A stretch of 33,236 nucleotides of DNA. Origin: Gammaproteobacteria bacterium (GTDB lineage Bacteria > Pseudomonadota > Gammaproteobacteria > GCA-001735895). The position numbers and the translations under genes were made by a program. Location: contig WGBK01000432.1 of the NCBI GenBank assembly GCA_015494335.1, forward strand, positions 1 through 33,236. Reading direction: 5' to 3'. Shown here one piece after another: positions 33,058 through 33,236 of the stretch. Positions within the stretch are counted from its first letter, which is position 1; every line of letters begins with the position of its first letter. The notes under the pieces are model-generated. The model was not told where the DNA came from, made no database searches, and worked only from the letters and a program-made list of their open reading frames with translations.

Positions 33058-33236
33058 GCCGCGGCCTCCAGCTGTTCGCAATCGGCGGCGGCTCGGCGCA
33101 GCAAGTGCTTGTCGACCCGGAAGGCCGAGGATCCGTAGGCCAGCAGCAGGGACTTGTGGCAGAGCAGGTTGATCAGCCGCGGTACGCCCCGGCTGAGCCG
33201 GTACAGCTCCCGCAGCACCTGTGGATCGAACAGGGG
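33054..33236 (-). CDS. mshM: MshM-like AAA ATPase, C-terminal 60 residues (5' part outside window)
   Basis: The frame is open from the window edge to TGA at 33056-33054. The visible end, with LYRLSRGVPRLINLLCHKSL followed by LLAYG, is the conserved C-terminal segment of the ExeA/MshM AAA family. The walker motifs lie outside the window. It overlaps mshN by 4 bases. Whether it carries a SPOR fusion can be excluded, because it ends 20-30 residues after the ATPase core, unlike the set A protein at 21897-23693. Confidence 0.85.
   Translation of the reverse strand, partial: PLFDPQVLRELYRLSRGVPRLINLLCHKSLLLAYGSSAFRVDKHLLRRAAADCEQLEAAA

Overview
The window is about 33 kb of fairly GC-rich bacterial chromosome. 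Best guess is a gammaproteobacterium: it has a typical glnA-ntrB-ntrC nitrogen-regulation block with NtrC boxes, followed by an MSHA (mannose-sensitive haemagglutinin) type IV pilus locus. No rRNA, tRNA, CRISPR array or complete insertion sequence was seen. One short MITE-like element lies between glnA and ntrB.

Left end (1-5177, plus strand): the C-terminal part of a cation diffusion facilitator, then glutamine synthetase (glnA), then the nitrogen sensor kinase ntrB and the sigma-54 activator ntrC, which overlap. Near-identical 17-bp NtrC boxes lie upstream of glnA and of ntrB. The glnA leader can form a long hairpin, and a strong terminator follows glnA.

Middle (5196-25192, mostly minus strand): a second, non-canonical pilus/secretion-like assembly set, here called set A. 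It begins with an ABC-2 permease, a membrane-anchored protein of unknown function, a pilin-like protein behind a candidate sigma-54 promoter, and the ABC ATPase beyond a terminator. Facing the other way is a membrane histidine kinase. Then come an E5-type pseudopilin, a 489-residue GspK/MshP-like protein without Glu5, MshK-, MshJ- and PilM-PilN-fused MshI-like proteins, a GspF platform protein, a GspE/PilB ATPase, a TPR protein with a long Thr/Glu/Asp-rich cytoplasmic region, a lipoprotein secretin (MshL-like) and an ExeA/MshM-like AAA ATPase fused to a SPOR-like domain. A sigma-54 response regulator closes the block.

Right end (25376-33236, mostly minus strand): a more canonical MSHA set (set B): mshP, mshO, mshD, mshC, the major pilin mshA on the opposite strand, then mshF, mshG, mshE, mshN and the 3' end of mshM. 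The window therefore holds two M-N-E-G type modules in tandem.

How the parts may fit: the membrane kinase and the sigma-54 regulator, at opposite ends of set A, look like an orphaned pair. A perfect 6-4-6 inverted repeat sits inside the regulator's own promoter. A 10-of-12 match to it sits about 95 bp upstream of the predicted start of the set A pilin transcript, the usual place for a sigma-54 enhancer. I infer an autoregulated circuit that switches on an ABC-coupled pilus-like system beside a conventional MSHA pilus. That circuit, and any joint use of parts by the two sets, is inference.
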